This document shows positions 44,607 through 53,535 of a stretch of 64,000 nucleotides of DNA, in pieces. Source of the stretch: Paracoccus albus (lineage in GTDB: Bacteria; Pseudomonadota; Alphaproteobacteria; Rhodobacterales; Rhodobacteraceae); assembly GCF_027913035.1 (NCBI RefSeq), contig NZ_CP115776.1:146877-210876 (forward strand), in the 5' to 3' direction. Position 1 is the stretch's first letter. Each line of letters begins with the position of its first letter. Under the pieces are notes generated by a model. The model worked only from the letters and a program-made list of their open reading frames with translations. It was not told the origin of the DNA and did not search any database. The translations under genes and the position numbers were made by a program.

Positions 44607-46796
44607 ATGCCTGTTTTTGACGACCTCGTACCCTCGGCCCCCTGGACGGAAATGCGCGTGACAGAGGAGGACCGGGCCGCACTTGACCCAAAAACCGGGC
44701 TGACGATGCTGGCACAAATGCATCTGATCCGCGCCTTCGAAGAAAAGGTTCTGGATCTGGCGGGCAAGACGCTGGTGCATGGTCCGGCCCATTCAGCAAT
44801 CGGTCAGGAAGGCGGGGCGGTCGGTTCTGCCCTTGCGATGAGACCGGGCGATCAGGTCAATGGCTCTCATCGGGCGCATCATCAGTTTCTTGCCAAGGCG
44901 ATGGCCTATGTCGCGCAGGACGGGATTGATCCGACGCAGCCATTCAGCGACGATCTTCGCCAGCTGGCAACCCGCACCCTCGCAGAAATCATGGGACTGT
45001 CGCAGGGCTTCTGCAAAGGGCGCGGCGGCTCAATGCATCTGCGTTGGGCCGAGGCGGGCAATCTGGGCACCAATGCCATCGTCGGCGGCGGGGTGCCGAT
45101 GGCGGCGGGCGCCGCCTTTGCCCACCAGCGTGCCGGCGATGGCAATGTGGTCTATACCTATTTCGGCGATGGCGCGGTCAATATCGGCTCTGTCCTTGAA
45201 ACCATGAATATCGCCGCAGCATGGAAGCTTCCGGTCTGTTTCTTTATCGAGAACAACCGCTATGCGGTTTCCACCAATGTCGAAGAAGCAACCGCCGAAA
45301 CGCGCCTGTCGTCGCGTGGCCCGGCCTTTGGTATTCCCTCGATCAAGGTCGACGGAATGGATGCGCTTGCCGTCTATCTGGCATCCGAAAAAGCCAATGA
45401 GATCATGCGCGCCGGTGGCGGGCCGGTGGTCATAGAGGCCGATCTTTACCGCTATTTCCACCAGAACGGCCCGCTGCCCGGTTCCGCCTTCGGATATCGC
45501 GACAAGGCGGAAGAGGCCGAATGGCGCGCCCGTGATCCGCTTGATGCGATGGCGCGTGACCTGCAGCAACGCCAGATCATCGGTGTGGACGCGGTGACCG
45601 AGCTGCGCCGCAACAGCCAGCAGATGATGGAAGAAATAGCCGCCGAGATGCTGGAAGAGACAGATGGCAAGACGCGCATCCGCCCCGCGCTCTGGCCGGA
45701 AGAAAGTTTCGTCGATTACGGGCTGCGCGGTGATCTGTCGGAGTTTGAAGGCGCTCGCTTCGAAGAACAGGTTAGCTTTACTGGCGATATGGCCGATGAT
45801 GTCCGCTTTATCGACGTCGTGGCCGATGTCATGGGGCGCCGGATGGAAACCGACGGGCGCATCGTCGTGATGGGTGAAGACGTGCATCGGCTGAAAGGCG
45901 GCACGAACGGCGCAACACGGGGATTGTCCGACCGCTTCCCTGATCGCTGCCTTGGCACGCCCATTTCCGAGAATGCCTTTACCGGCCTTGCGGCTGGCAT
46001 GGCAGCAGACGGGCGCATCCGTCCTGTGATCGAATTCATGTATCCCGATTTCATGTGGGTCGCCGCCGATCAGGTGTTCAACCAGATCGGCAAGGCACGG
46101 CATATGTTCGGCGGTGACAGCCCGATGCCGCTTGTGCTGCGCACAAAGGTGGCGATGGGCACGGGCTATGGCTCGCAGCACTCGATGGACCCGGCGGGCA
46201 TCTTTGCCACATCTCCCGGATGGCGGATCGTCGCCCCGTCGACGCCATTCGACTATATCGGCCTGATGAACTCTGCCCTGCTTTGCGAAGATCCCGTGCT
46301 GGTGATCGAGCATGTAGATCTTTATGCCTCGCGCGGAACTGCACCGAAAGACGATCTGGACTACTGCATCCCGCTTGGCAAAGCCCGCATGGTGCGGGAA
46401 GGTAACGTCCTGACCATTCTGACCTATCTGGCGATGGTCGAAAAAACCCGGCAGGTGGTCGAGGAACTGGGCGTCGATGCGGAAATCATCGACCTGCGTT
46501 CGCTGGACCGGGCGGGGCTGGACTGGGACATGATCGAGGCGTCGATCCGCAAAACCAACAATGTGCTGATCGTCGAACAGGGCGCCGCTGGCACGTCATA
46601 TGGCGGTTTGCTTGCCGACGAATTGCAGCGCCGCGTGTTCGACTGGCTGGATCAGCCGATCATGCGTGTGCATGGCGGCGAAGCCTCGCCGTCGATTTCC
46701 AAGGTGCTGGAAGCCGCCGCCGCCGCTCGCCCGCAGGATATTACCGCCGGAATAGCCGAAGCGATGCAGGCGCAGGGCCGGCCGATCTCTGCTTGA
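44607..46796 (+). CDS. Fused alpha/beta E1 component, ThDP-dependent 2-oxoacid dehydrogenase-like
   Basis: The 729-residue protein joins an E1-alpha (residues ~1-330) and an E1-beta (from ~400). The alpha part has HSAIGQEGGAVGSALAM and the ThDP motif FGDGAVNIGSVLETMN...N (GDG to FIENN). The beta part has MGEDVHRLKGGTNGAT, GTPISENAFTGLAAGMA, VVAPSTPFDYIGLMN and IDLRSLDRAGLDWD. This is the layout of acetoin/branched-chain-like E1 enzymes. No lipoyl E2 or E3 gene is within the island, so either a remote E2 serves it or it works as a stand-alone lyase/transferase. It ends the first operon, 28 bases from the convergent GMC gene. Confidence 0.85.
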   Translation: MPVFDDLVPSAPWTEMRVTEEDRAALDPKTGLTMLAQMHLIRAFEEKVLDLAGKTLVHGPAHSAIGQEGGAVGSALAMRPGDQVNGSHRAHHQFLAKAMAYVAQDGIDPTQPFSDDLRQLATRTLAEIMGLSQGFCKGRGGSMHLRWAEAGNLGTNAIVGGGVPMAAGAAFAHQRAGDGNVVYTYFGDGAVNIGSVLETMNIAAAWKLPVCFFIENNRYAVSTNVEEATAETRLSSRGPAFGIPSIKVDGMDALAVYLASEKANEIMRAGGGPVVIEADLYRYFHQNGPLPGSAFGYRDKAEEAEWRARDPLDAMARDLQQRQIIGVDAVTELRRNSQQMMEEIAAEMLEETDGKTRIRPALWPEESFVDYGLRGDLSEFEGARFEEQVSFTGDMADDVRFIDVVADVMGRRMETDGRIVVMGEDVHRLKGGTNGATRGLSDRFPDRCLGTPISENAFTGLAAGMAADGRIRPVIEFMYPDFMWVAADQVFNQIGKARHMFGGDSPMPLVLRTKVAMGTGYGSQHSMDPAGIFATSPGWRIVAPSTPFDYIGLMNSALLCEDPVLVIEHVDLYASRGTAPKDDLDYCIPLGKARMVREGNVLTILTYLAMVEKTRQVVEELGVDAEIIDLRSLDRAGLDWDMIEASIRKTNNVLIVEQGAAGTSYGGLLADELQRRVFDWLDQPIMRVHGGEASPSISKVLEAAAAARPQDITAGIAEAMQAQGRPISA

Positions 46797-46823
46797 GAAA
46801 CCCGCCTAGGGCTGGCTTCGGGG

Positions 46824-48440
46824 CTACCGCGCCTCGGCCAGAACCATATCGGCACCCTTCGCGGCAAGCATCATCACCGCCGCCTGAGTGTTGCCCGACA
46901 CCATCTCTGGAATGGCAGAGGCATCTATGACACGCAAACCATCCATCCCGCGCACCCGAAGCGACGGATCGAGAACCGCCATGTCATCGTTGCCCATCCG
47001 GCAGGTGCCCACGGCGTGATAGATGGTCTGGCCATTGGAGCGTGCAAAAGCCAGCCAGTCTTCGTCCGAGACGCAGTCCGGCCCCGGATTCAGCTCTGCC
47101 ACGCGGAACGGATCCATCGGGGCCTGTTCGATGATCTTCCGCGCCAGCTTCATGCCATCAACCATCGACCGCCTGTCCTCTTCCGCATCCAGAAAGTTCG
47201 GCACGATGGCGGGCTGCGTATGCAGGTCCGCCGAAACGGCGTGGATCGAGCCCCGCGATTGCGGCCGCAGCTGCGTGACGCCAATCGTCATGCCCGGAAA
47301 CCGGTCCAGCTTCCGCTCTGCCGCGTTGGCATAGCTTGCGTGCATGAAGAAGAACTGCACGTCCGGTCGGTCCAGATCGGGACGAGAGCGCAAAAAGCCA
47401 TGCGTCAGCCCGGTGCCATAGGTCAGCACGCCCTTGCGCCGCGTCGCGTATTTCATGACTTCCCCCGCAAGGCGCGGCATCCGGGTCAGTTCGTTCAGCG
47501 TGACCGGCTGAGAGACACGCCAGTTCATTCGTGTGCAGAAGTGGTCAATATAGTTCTCGCCAACGCCCGCCAGATCATGGTGAACGTCGATACCCAGATC
47601 GCGCAAACGCTGCGCATCGCCTACACCGGAAATTTCAAGCAAGTGCGGCGTCTGAACTGCGCCTGCCGCGAGAATGACCTCGCCCGCGGTGAAATCCTGC
47701 TGGTGCCCGCGGTGGATGGCACGAACGCCCTTCGCACGCCGACCATCCAGCAGAACACGGGTCACGCGCGCATTCGTCAGCACTGTCAGGTTTTCCCTGC
47801 CCCGCGCCGGGGACAGCCATGCGCGATTGGCCGACCATCGTTCGCCGTTCCTCTGGTTCACCTGATACCAGCCGACGCCTTCCTGTTCAGCCCCGTTATA
47901 GTCAGGGTTAAAGCGCTGCCCCTGCGCAAGTGCCGCGTCGATGAATGCCTGACCTATGGCGTTCTGTTCCACCACCTCGGCAACCGGCATCGGGCCCGAC
48001 TTGCCGCGAAAACCGTCCTCGTCTTCATGCTGCCAGGTCTCGATGGATTTGAAATAGGGCAGCACGTCCTGCCAGCCCCAACCGTCGCAGCCCTGTTGCG
48101 CCCAAAGATCATAGTCCTGCGGTTGCCCGCGCACATAGATCATACCGTTGATCAGGGTCGATCCGCCCAACCCCTTGCCGCGTGGAATGGCGATTTCGCG
48201 ATGATTGGTCGCCGCTTCCTTCGTGCTCCAGAAACCCCAGTTGTAGCGACGGTTCACCAGTAGCTTATAGAACCCGGCGGGAATGCGTATCCAGGGCGAC
48301 CGTGCCTCGCCGCCCGCTTCCAGCAGCAGGACCTTGTGACGTCCCGATCGGCTGAGCGTCTCGGCCAGGATACAGCCTGCGGTTCCACCCCCGACGATGA
48401 TGTAGTCATAGTTGATGGAGGGTTGTTTGGTCTCAACCAT
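46824..48440 (-). CDS. GMC-family FAD-dependent oxidoreductase (choline/alcohol dehydrogenase-like)
   Basis: The ATG at 48440 (after a GAGGGG site) gives 538 residues. The FAD motif is YDYIIVGGGTAGCILAETL, the GMC signature GKGLGGSTLINGMIYVRG and the catalytic histidine in TIYHAVGTCRMGNDD; the second catalytic position is Asn in SGNTQAAVMML. No signal peptide or heme site is visible. It oxidises an alcohol or polyol with electrons passed to the respiratory chain or oxygen. It is the last gene of the nine-gene minus operon, which argues for a step in the same catabolic route. Choline itself is unlikely: no betaine genes are near. Confidence 0.88.
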   Translation of the reverse strand: MVETKQPSINYDYIIVGGGTAGCILAETLSRSGRHKVLLLEAGGEARSPWIRIPAGFYKLLVNRRYNWGFWSTKEAATNHREIAIPRGKGLGGSTLINGMIYVRGQPQDYDLWAQQGCDGWGWQDVLPYFKSIETWQHEDEDGFRGKSGPMPVAEVVEQNAIGQAFIDAALAQGQRFNPDYNGAEQEGVGWYQVNQRNGERWSANRAWLSPARGRENLTVLTNARVTRVLLDGRRAKGVRAIHRGHQQDFTAGEVILAAGAVQTPHLLEISGVGDAQRLRDLGIDVHHDLAGVGENYIDHFCTRMNWRVSQPVTLNELTRMPRLAGEVMKYATRRKGVLTYGTGLTHGFLRSRPDLDRPDVQFFFMHASYANAAERKLDRFPGMTIGVTQLRPQSRGSIHAVSADLHTQPAIVPNFLDAEEDRRSMVDGMKLARKIIEQAPMDPFRVAELNPGPDCVSDEDWLAFARSNGQTIYHAVGTCRMGNDDMAVLDPSLRVRGMDGLRVIDASAIPEMVSGNTQAAVMMLAAKGADMVLAEAR

Positions 48441-48450
48441 CAAAGCCCCC

Positions 48451-49245
48451 TCATGCGCCGGGCACGCCCAGATGCCGCGCCATCAGCCGGACCTGTTCAC
48501 GCAGCATCGGACGGCCGGGATGGGTCCGCGCACCCTTTTCCTTTGCCAAGGCAAGGATCGGCGTCTCTTCCGGCTGCATGATGACTTCGGCGACAACCTG
48601 ACCGGGGCGGAAGGCCGTATCCTCTGTCGGCAGCGGATCACCGTCCTTCATGCCAAGCGAGGTGGTGTTCACGACGATGTCGCGGCTGGCACTATCTGCA
48701 GGACCCGTCGTGACCTCTGTGCAGGGGTATTTCGCGGCAACGCGTTCGGCCAGCAATCGCGCCTTGTCCTGCGAACGGTTCACGATGTTCAGACGCCCCG
48801 CGCCTGCCTCGGCCAGAGCAAAGGCGATGGCCGCACCGGCGCCCCCTGCCCCAAGCTGGCAAATATCCATCCCGGCGACATCTATGCCCGCCGCCTTCAA
48901 CCCGCCGACGAAACCCTTGCCATCAAGCATGGCACCGACCAGAGAGCCATCGCTTTCCCGGCGGATCGCATTCACCGCGCCAATCTCAGCGGCGTCACCT
49001 TCAATCCGGTCACACAAGGCAAGGATTTCGACCTTATGCGGAACGGTCACGATCATGCCGCCAAGGTTTTCCATCCCGCGCAGGCTGTCCACAAACCCCG
49101 CAAGGTTTTCTGGCAGAACGTGGAACGGCACCAGCACCCCGTCATGGTCGATTTCCGCAAACAGGCGATTGACCTCTTGCGGGGTCTTGATGTGATGAAT
49201 GGGGTTGGCAACGATGCCGTAAAGTTTGGTATGGCCGGTAATCAT
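48451..49245 (-). CDS. Shikimate dehydrogenase-family oxidoreductase, catabolic paralog
   Basis: The ATG at 49245 has AGGAAATTC upstream and gives 264 residues. KLYGIVANPIHHIKTPQEVN replaces the usual NPI-x-H-S-x-S-P, so both shikimate-contacting serines are changed. The catalytic lysine remains in VTVPHKVEIL, as do CQLGAGGAGAAIAFAL (cofactor) and VNTTSLGMKDGDP. The fold and catalytic machinery are intact but the substrate pocket differs, so quinate/shikimate is doubtful. It lies between an SDR and the GMC gene in the same operon (gaps of 8 and 10 bases), suggesting oxidation of a related cyclic or linear hydroxy compound. Confidence 0.8.
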   Translation of the reverse strand: MITGHTKLYGIVANPIHHIKTPQEVNRLFAEIDHDGVLVPFHVLPENLAGFVDSLRGMENLGGMIVTVPHKVEILALCDRIEGDAAEIGAVNAIRRESDGSLVGAMLDGKGFVGGLKAAGIDVAGMDICQLGAGGAGAAIAFALAEAGAGRLNIVNRSQDKARLLAERVAAKYPCTEVTTGPADSASRDIVVNTTSLGMKDGDPLPTEDTAFRPGQVVAEVIMQPEETPILALAKEKGARTHPGRPMLREQVRLMARHLGVPGA

Positions 49246-49253
49246 GAATTTCC

Positions 49254-50051
49254 TCAGGTCATGTAAAGCCCGCCGGCGACGTCGATCGTCTGGCCGGTGA
49301 CAAAGCTGGATTCGGTCGAGGTCAGCCAAAGCGCGACATCCGCGACCTCTGCCGGTTCGCCAAGCCGTGCCATAGGTGTCAGCCGGACCTGTTCCGCATT
49401 CACCTCTGGCGCGACGCCCGCAACCATTGGTGTGGCGATACGGCCCGGTGCCAGGGCATTGACCCGGACAGAGAACGGCCCCAGCTCTGCCGCCAGGTGC
49501 TTGGTGAACCCGATAATGGCCGATTTCGTCGCGGCATAGTGGCAGGCAACAACCGGAGAATAGGTTTTGCCCGCGACGGAGGAGGTATTGACGATCCAGC
49601 CGCGCTTCGCCCGCGTCATCGCCGGTGTAAGCGCACGGATGGTGTTGAACGTGCCGGTCAGGTTCACATCCGTCACCCGCCGCCACTCGGCCGGATCCAT
49701 TTCCCAGACCTTGTGGGCAACACCATCATGCTTGGGTGAAATCCCGGCATTGTTGATCACCGTATCAAATTCAAGCCCGGTCGCGTCAATGGCACCGACC
49801 AGAGCGTCATAATCTGAAACGTCGCAGGTCACCGGCACCGCTTTGCCAAGCCCCAGCCCGTTCAGCTCCGCACAGGTCCTGTCGACATCCTCGCCCTTCA
49901 GATCACAAATCCCGACCGTCGCATGACGCTCGACAAAGGCTTGTGCAATTGCCCGGCCGATGCCGCGTGCCGCGCCTGTCACCAGCACGTTGCGACCCTG
50001 ATGAGAGGGGCGGGTCCGCATTTCCTGCGGGGTGATTTCTGTCAGCTCCAT
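49254..50051 (-). CDS. Short-chain dehydrogenase/reductase
   Basis: The 265-residue enzyme has NVLVTGAARGIGRAIAQAF, ICDLKGED (NAD-type), DTVINNAGISPKHDG, NTSSVAGKTYSPVVACHYAATKSAI (Ser, Tyr, Lys) and NALAPGRIATPM. It lies between livF and the shikimate dehydrogenase-like gene, 3 and 8 bases from them. The N-terminal 20 residues (MELTEITPQEMRTRPSHQGR) are a short extension. With GMC, quinone oxidoreductase and other SDRs it forms a redox-rich catabolic operon; the substrate is unknown. Confidence 0.88.
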   Translation of the reverse strand: MELTEITPQEMRTRPSHQGRNVLVTGAARGIGRAIAQAFVERHATVGICDLKGEDVDRTCAELNGLGLGKAVPVTCDVSDYDALVGAIDATGLEFDTVINNAGISPKHDGVAHKVWEMDPAEWRRVTDVNLTGTFNTIRALTPAMTRAKRGWIVNTSSVAGKTYSPVVACHYAATKSAIIGFTKHLAAELGPFSVRVNALAPGRIATPMVAGVAPEVNAEQVRLTPMARLGEPAEVADVALWLTSTESSFVTGQTIDVAGGLYMT

Positions 50052-50054
50052 ATC

Positions 50055-50759
50055 CTATATCCCCAGATATGCGCGGCGGACGTGATCGTTCTTCAGCAGA
50101 GCCTCGGACGTGTCGTCCAGCACCACCTGCCCGTTCTCCAGCACATAGCCGCGATTGGCGACCTTGAGCGTCGTAAAGACGTTCTGCTCGACGATCAGCA
50201 CGGTGGTGCCGGTTTCCGCGACCTTGCGGACAACGTCGAAAACCTGACTGACGATGATCGGCGCCAGACCAAGCGAAGGTTCATCGAACATCAGGATTTT
50301 CGGCTTTGCCATCATGCCGCGTGCAATCGCGACCATCTGCTGCTCTCCGCCTGACAGTGACGACGCCGTCTGACCCGCGCGTTCGCGAACACGGGGAAAC
50401 AGATCGAACACCTCTTGCAGCCGCGCCTCCTGCTCGGAGCGGGCATCCTTGCGATAGGCCCCCATCAGCAGGTTTTCCCGCACCGTCATGTCGGGGAAAA
50501 GCTGCCTGCCTTCCGGGATCAGGATGATGCCGCGATCCACCACCTCATGCGGTGGCAGCTTCGTCATATCCTCGCCCATAAAGGTGATCCTGCCGGCACG
50601 CGGCTTGATCTGGCCGACAATCGTGCGCAGCGTCGTCGTCTTACCGGCCCCGTTCGCGCCGACAATGGTGACGATCTCGCCCTCATTCACCGTCAGGCTG
50701 ACATTCTGAAGAATCGTGGTCGGACCATAGCCCGCATCGATGTTTTCAAGTGTGAGCAT
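50055..50759 (-). CDS. livF: ABC transporter ATP-binding protein LivF-type
   Basis: The 234-residue ATPase has Walker A GANGAGKTTTLRT, LIPEGRQLFPDMTVRENLLMGAY (LivF hallmark), LSGGEQQMVAIARGM, Walker B ILMFDEPSLGLAP and VLIVEQNV. It overlaps the livM-G fusion by 14 bases. It energises the Liv-type importer together with the LivG domain of the upstream gene. In this island the importer probably takes up the catabolic substrate rather than branched-chain amino acids, since no amino-acid genes are adjacent. The symbol denotes family, not substrate. Confidence 0.9.
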   Translation of the reverse strand: MLTLENIDAGYGPTTILQNVSLTVNEGEIVTIVGANGAGKTTTLRTIVGQIKPRAGRITFMGEDMTKLPPHEVVDRGIILIPEGRQLFPDMTVRENLLMGAYRKDARSEQEARLQEVFDLFPRVRERAGQTASSLSGGEQQMVAIARGMMAKPKILMFDEPSLGLAPIIVSQVFDVVRKVAETGTTVLIVEQNVFTTLKVANRGYVLENGQVVLDDTSEALLKNDHVRRAYLGI

Positions 50760-52587
50760 CGGCGAACTCCTTGCCCAGATAGGCTTCGATCACATGTTCG
50801 TCCTGGACGACCTGTTGCGGCGTGCCTTCTGCAATCACCTCGCCCGAGGCGAGCACGATCACCCGGTCGGACAGCGACATCACCGCCTGCATGACATGTT
50901 CGATCGCGATGATCGAAACGCCGCTGTCACGGATCGACAGCATCAGATCGACGGCGCGGCGCACATCGGCCTGGTTGATGCCGGCCATCACCTCATCCAG
51001 CAGCAGAACGCGCGGCTCCATCGCCATGACGCGCGCGACCTCCAGCCGCTTCAGACCGCCGATGGTCAGCCCGCGGGCCTCATTCTTCAGCAGCGGCCCA
51101 AGCCCCATCCGCCAGGCTGTTTCGCGCGCGGCCTCCCTTGCGTCCTTTTCATCATGGTGACGGTAGAACGCACCGACCATGATGTTTTCCTCAACCGTCA
51201 TGGCGGCAAAGGGCTGCACGATCTGGAAGGTGCGCCCAAGTCCGAGCGCCGCGAAGTCGGCCGGATTCGTCGGTGTATGCCACTGACCGTCAGGACCGCG
51301 CATACTGACCTTGCCTTCATCCGGCGACAGGAAGCCAGAGAACATGTTGAACAGCGTCGTCTTGCCCGCGCCATTCGGGCCGATCAGGCCCAGAACCTCT
51401 CCCTCGCGCAGGGTGAAGCTGACATCCTTGGTCACATGCAGACCGCCGAAATGCTTGTTCAGATTCTCCACCCGCAGGATGTCGTCACCGATGCCGGGCC
51501 GGTCGGGCGATGGCGGCGTGACTTCCCGCGCGTCCGCGACGGGCGCGGCGACAGGGTCGGTCTGCGTTTGCGCAACCTCCTCGTCCGAGGCGGCAGCACG
51601 ATGCGCCGTCAGCCGCTTGAGCAGACCCATGATGCCGTTCGGCATGAACAGCACGAACAGGATCAGGACCAGACCATAGACGAAACCATGCAGCCCTATG
51701 GCCGATGCGCCAAGCGAGGCCCGCGCCCATTCCGTGATCGGAACCAGCAGTGCGGCGCCCAGAAGCGGGCCGGGCACAGTGCCGATACCACCGATCAGCG
51801 CGAACATGGCAATCTGGATCGAGAAGGCCAGACCGAACATCGAGGCGGGCTCGATAAAGGTCAGATACATGGCGTGGAATGTCCCCAGCATGGCACACAG
51901 CGCCGAGGAAATCGCGACCGCGATCAGCCGGACCTGAACCGTGCGCACGCCAGCGGCGCGGGCGGCAGATTCCCGTTCGCGCGTGGCGACCAGATAAAAG
52001 CCCAGACGTGAACGGCGCACCACCCACGAAACAGCAAGTGTGAACAGCAGCATACCGAAAATAATCAGCAGCGAGGGCCAGCGTTCGCGAAACACCATCC
52101 AGGTCCAGCCCAGCTTCAGCTCTATCATCAGCCCCGTCGCACCGCCGGTGAACTCACCGAAATGCAACGCAAGCACCCGGAACACCTCCAGAAAGGCGAT
52201 GGATGCCAGCGTGTAGAACGGACCTTTCAGCCGGAAGCAGGGGTAAGAGATAATCATGCCCACGATGGCAGCAACGGCCGCGCCCGCGAACATGCCCAGC
52301 CAAGGCGTGACACCCATATTGAACAGCATCACCCCGACATAGCCGCCGATGCCATAGAACACCGCATGTCCAAGCGACATCTGCCCCGCAAATCCACCAA
52401 CGATGTTCCACGCGGTGGAAAGGGCTGCGAACAGGCAGATGGTCACGAAGATATGCGAGACGAAGGCATTGTTGATCAGAAGCGGGACCACCAGCAGCGA
52501 CGCCACCAGCAGGCCGAAGACCACCTGCCCCCAGCCCCATCTACGGTCTTTCTGCGTCACGCGCGGTTCTGTGTCACTGATGCTCAT
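50746..52587 (-). CDS. Fused LivM permease and LivG ATP-binding protein
   Basis: The 613-residue protein joins an integral-membrane LivM part (residues ~1-330, with several helices such as VVFGLLVASLLVVPLLI and LIGGIGTVPGPLLGAALLVP) and a LivG ATPase (from ~365: VENLNKHFGGLHVTKDVSF, Walker A GPNGAGKTTLFNMFSG, IGGLKRLEVARVMA, LLLDEVMAGINQADV). The linker (~330-360) is charged and Pro-rich. Such fusions occur in some Liv-type systems, but most are separate. The signature loop IGGLK departs from LSGGQ as in other LivG proteins. It belongs to the importer in this catabolic operon. Confidence 0.9.
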   Translation of the reverse strand: MSISDTEPRVTQKDRRWGWGQVVFGLLVASLLVVPLLINNAFVSHIFVTICLFAALSTAWNIVGGFAGQMSLGHAVFYGIGGYVGVMLFNMGVTPWLGMFAGAAVAAIVGMIISYPCFRLKGPFYTLASIAFLEVFRVLALHFGEFTGGATGLMIELKLGWTWMVFRERWPSLLIIFGMLLFTLAVSWVVRRSRLGFYLVATRERESAARAAGVRTVQVRLIAVAISSALCAMLGTFHAMYLTFIEPASMFGLAFSIQIAMFALIGGIGTVPGPLLGAALLVPITEWARASLGASAIGLHGFVYGLVLILFVLFMPNGIMGLLKRLTAHRAAASDEEVAQTQTDPVAAPVADAREVTPPSPDRPGIGDDILRVENLNKHFGGLHVTKDVSFTLREGEVLGLIGPNGAGKTTLFNMFSGFLSPDEGKVSMRGPDGQWHTPTNPADFAALGLGRTFQIVQPFAAMTVEENIMVGAFYRHHDEKDAREAARETAWRMGLGPLLKNEARGLTIGGLKRLEVARVMAMEPRVLLLDEVMAGINQADVRRAVDLMLSIRDSGVSIIAIEHVMQAVMSLSDRVIVLASGEVIAEGTPQQVVQDEHVIEAYLGKEFADAHT

Positions 52588-52596
52588 GACTGCTCC

Positions 52597-53481
52597 TCAG
52601 GACAGATGCGACAGGGACATCCGGCTGCCGAACAGCCCGGACGGTTTCAGGATCAGGATGATCAGGAAGATGCCGAACACCACGGCCTCGCGCAGGTCGG
52701 ACCCGATATAAAAGCCCGACATCGCGTCAATGATCCCGATGATCAGCGCGCCGAAAAACGCACCCGGGATAGAGCCGAGCCCGCCAAGCACCACGACGAC
52801 AAAGGCCGTCAGCACGAAATATGTCCCGATATTGGACGAGGTCGGGTAAAGCGGCGCAATCATCACCGCCGCCAGCCCGACACAGGCCGCGCCCAGCCCG
52901 AAGCTGAGGATATAGATGCGCGGCACGTTCACACCCATCAGCTCTGCGGCGCCGCGGTGCTGGGCGACAGCGCGGATCGCGCGGCCGGTCTGGCTGCGCT
53001 TGAGAAACAGCTCCAGCCCGATAACCAGCAGGATCGCGGCGATGAAGATGTAAAGCTGTCCGGTCAGCAGCCGCACGGGGCCAAGGTCAATCGGTGTGCG
53101 CAATCCGAAATTGGGTGTATTGGCGATATCGGCACCAAAGATAAGCAGCGCCAGGTTTATCATCGCCGTCGACAGCCCGACCGTGGCGAAAATCTGAACA
53201 TGATCGTCATCGGCGCCCATCAGCGGCTGGATCAGCAGCCGCTGCGTCAGCGCACCCAGAATGAACAACATGGGCACAACGATAATCACCGCAGCATAGG
53301 GGTGCAGCCCAAGCCTGGTGACAATCATCCACGTCGCGAACATCCCGGCCATGAGGAATTCGCCATGTGCGAAGTTCACGACCTTCACGATCCCGAAAAT
53401 CAGCGTCAGGCCAATCGCCACGATGGCAAAAAGCCCGCCAAGCATGATGCCGTTCAGTAATACCTGAAGAAACGTCGTCAT
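52597..53481 (-). CDS. livH: Liv-type ABC transporter permease LivH
   Basis: The ATG at 53481 (GGGTGG upstream) is preferred to the GTG at 53490. The 294-residue permease has eight or so hydrophobic helices. Motifs are LLNGIMLGGLFAIVAIGLTLIFGIVKVVNFAHGEF, the classic LivH opening (given in parts), AVAQHRGAAELMGVNVPRIY with EAA-type loop and GGLGSIPGAFFGALIIGIID. It pairs with the fused LivM half to form the membrane channel. It lies between the binding protein and the fused gene. Confidence 0.9.
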   Translation of the reverse strand: MTTFLQVLLNGIMLGGLFAIVAIGLTLIFGIVKVVNFAHGEFLMAGMFATWMIVTRLGLHPYAAVIIVVPMLFILGALTQRLLIQPLMGADDDHVQIFATVGLSTAMINLALLIFGADIANTPNFGLRTPIDLGPVRLLTGQLYIFIAAILLVIGLELFLKRSQTGRAIRAVAQHRGAAELMGVNVPRIYILSFGLGAACVGLAAVMIAPLYPTSSNIGTYFVLTAFVVVVLGGLGSIPGAFFGALIIGIIDAMSGFYIGSDLREAVVFGIFLIILILKPSGLFGSRMSLSHLS

Positions 53482-53535
53482 GTCATCCACCCCAGTCGAA
53501 AGGGGGCGGCGTCGGCGCCGCCCCGGTTGCAGCCC

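Noticed and set aside
45030..46313. Minus frame of 427 codons inside the E1 gene
   Set aside because: The plus-strand E1 has full ThDP motifs; the antisense frame lacks any domain.
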